Source: Desulfofustis sp. (GTDB lineage Bacteria; Desulfobacterota; Desulfobulbia; Desulfobulbales; Desulfocapsaceae). Taken from it: 6,478 bases of DNA. The notes under the pieces are model-generated. The model did not search any database. It was not told the origin of the DNA and was given only the letters and a program-made list of their open reading frames with translations. Below are positions 6,254-6,478 of the stretch, piece after piece. Every line of letters starts with the position of its first letter. Positions within the stretch are counted from its first letter, which is position 1. The position numbers and the translations under genes were made by a program. Location: positions 1 through 6,478 of the forward strand of contig JARFQM010000198.1 in assembly GCA_029287755.1 (NCBI GenBank), given 5' to 3'.

Positions 6254-6340
6254 CATACGCCGCCGTATATTTTTTCATACGCCCATATCGTACTGAATTG
6301 CTTTACTTTAAGTAGAAAATAACGGCTCAACCGTATGAAA
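6254..6340 (+). repeat. Cluster of CATACG/CGTATG half-sites, candidate enhancer (UAS) for the NtrC-type regulator
   Basis: CATACGCC occurs at 6254-6261 and again at 6276-6283, exactly 22 bp apart, about two helical turns. The inverted form occurs as CCGTAT at 6263-6268 and CCGTATGAAA at 6331-6340. TTTCATACG (6273-6281) is the exact inverse of CGTATGAAA (6332-6340), and TTCATACG (6274-6281) faces CGTACTGAA (6289-6297) as an imperfect dyad with a 7-nt gap. A further small dyad ACGG-N5-CCGT spans 6322-6334. The cluster lies about 130-215 bp upstream of the -12 element at 6470, the usual distance for NtrC-family enhancer sites. Binding by the adjacent regulator is inferred. Confidence 0.45.
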
Positions 6341-6394
6341 TTCTATACCCCCTTCCTCATTCGTGTCCCAAAACAAGATGCCCACAAAACATTC

Positions 6395-6407
6395 TAACAT
6401 ATTGTAA
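6395..6407 (+). promoter_or_regulatory. IHF-like site in an AT-rich tract between the repeats and the -24/-12 element
   Basis: TAACATATTGTAA fits 7 of 9 defined positions of the IHF consensus read on this strand (YAA-N4-TTGATW) and is followed by an almost pure A/T tract to 6430. IHF-induced bending between enhancer and promoter is standard at sigma-54 promoters. The same tract also contains TTGTAA (6402-6407) and TATAAC (6426-6431) 18 nt apart, which could be a sigma-70 promoter instead. The AT content makes either match easy to get by chance. Confidence 0.3.
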
Positions 6408-6456
6408 TAATTAATTTTATTATAATATAACAGAGTGCCCGTAAAGATCGGTGAAC

Positions 6457-6472
6457 CGGCATGGGTGTTGCT
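6457..6472 (+). promoter_or_regulatory. Sigma-54 (-24/-12) promoter candidate for the next gene to the right
   Basis: CGGCATG-N4-TTGCT matches the sigma-54 consensus TGGCACG-N4-TTGCW at 10 of 12 defined bases, with GG (6458-6459) and GC (6470-6471) at the required 10-nt spacing. Only the first T and the C of CAC differ. Transcription would start near 6483, just outside the window. CGGT-GA-ACCG (6449-6458), a 10-bp dyad, touches the -24 half and could be a further regulator site. It is the best -24/-12 match I found in the non-coding parts of the window, and it follows directly on a sigma-54 activator gene. Confidence 0.55.
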
Positions 6473-6478
6473 TTGTAG

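Larger units (their letters stand above)
6168..6478 (+). other. 311-nt non-coding region: putative sigma-54 promoter region of the next gene
   Basis: No frame here has a credible start, ribosome site and family features; the last ATG (6461) runs into TAG after five codons. The first part is pyrimidine-rich and has no strong terminator: an A/T-only-type stem AAAGAA/TTCTTT (6183-6199) is too weak. The middle carries repeated CATACG/CGTATG half-sites, 6391-6430 is very AT-rich, and the end carries a -24/-12 element. The order (repeats, AT-rich bend, promoter) is that of an enhancer-activated promoter. Confidence 0.5.

Noticed and set aside
6255..6275. ATACG-CCGC-CGTAT followed by a T-run as a Rho-independent terminator
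   Set aside because: A 5-bp stem with the T-run offset is weak, and the same bases are better explained as part of the repeated half-site cluster, although a dual role cannot be excluded.

Overview
The window is one co-oriented (+) stretch of a bacterial genome of moderate GC. It holds a sugar-acid (uronate) catabolic cluster followed by a sigma-54-type two-component system. The organism is inferred, not proven. The soluble GAF histidine kinase paired with an NtrC-type regulator, and a TRAP transporter linked to kduI/kduD, look most like Desulfobacterota (sulfate-reducer type) genomes. Another proteobacterial lineage cannot be excluded, because there is no rRNA or marker gene here.

Layout: (1) 1-376, the C-terminal end of a DctP-type TRAP solute-binding protein, cut by the left edge. 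(2) 377-543, a gap with a perfect 13-bp hairpin and an operator-like dyad. (3) 544-1374, kduI. (4) 1443-2240, kduD (SDR). (5) 2241-2485, a gap with a weak terminator candidate and a dyad over a marginal sigma-54-like site. (6) 2486-3388, an extended-SDR sugar-nucleotide or sugar-acid oxidoreductase/epimerase of unknown substrate. (7) 3490-4752, a soluble GAF-HisKA-HATPase histidine kinase. (8) 4749-6167, an NtrC-family response regulator overlapping the kinase by 4 nt. (9) 6168-6478, a 311-nt non-coding region with repeated CATACG/CGTATG half-sites, an AT-rich IHF-like segment and a good -24/-12 promoter at the right edge, pointing to a gene just outside.

How the genes work together: the TRAP protein would bind a uronate-type acid in the periplasm. 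KduI and KduD would turn the 5-keto-4-deoxyuronate derived from unsaturated uronates (pectin, alginate or ulvan type polymers) into 2-keto-3-deoxygluconate. The third dehydrogenase probably acts on a related sugar acid. The kinase/regulator pair has no membrane segment and so probably reads a cytoplasmic signal. It likely activates a sigma-54 promoter, the best candidate being the one that starts the next transcription unit at the right edge. I see no CRISPR array, transposon, tRNA or rRNA. The most interesting material is the regulatory architecture at 6254-6472, the GAFTGA-to-GAFTDA change in the regulator, and the uncharacterised extended SDR.
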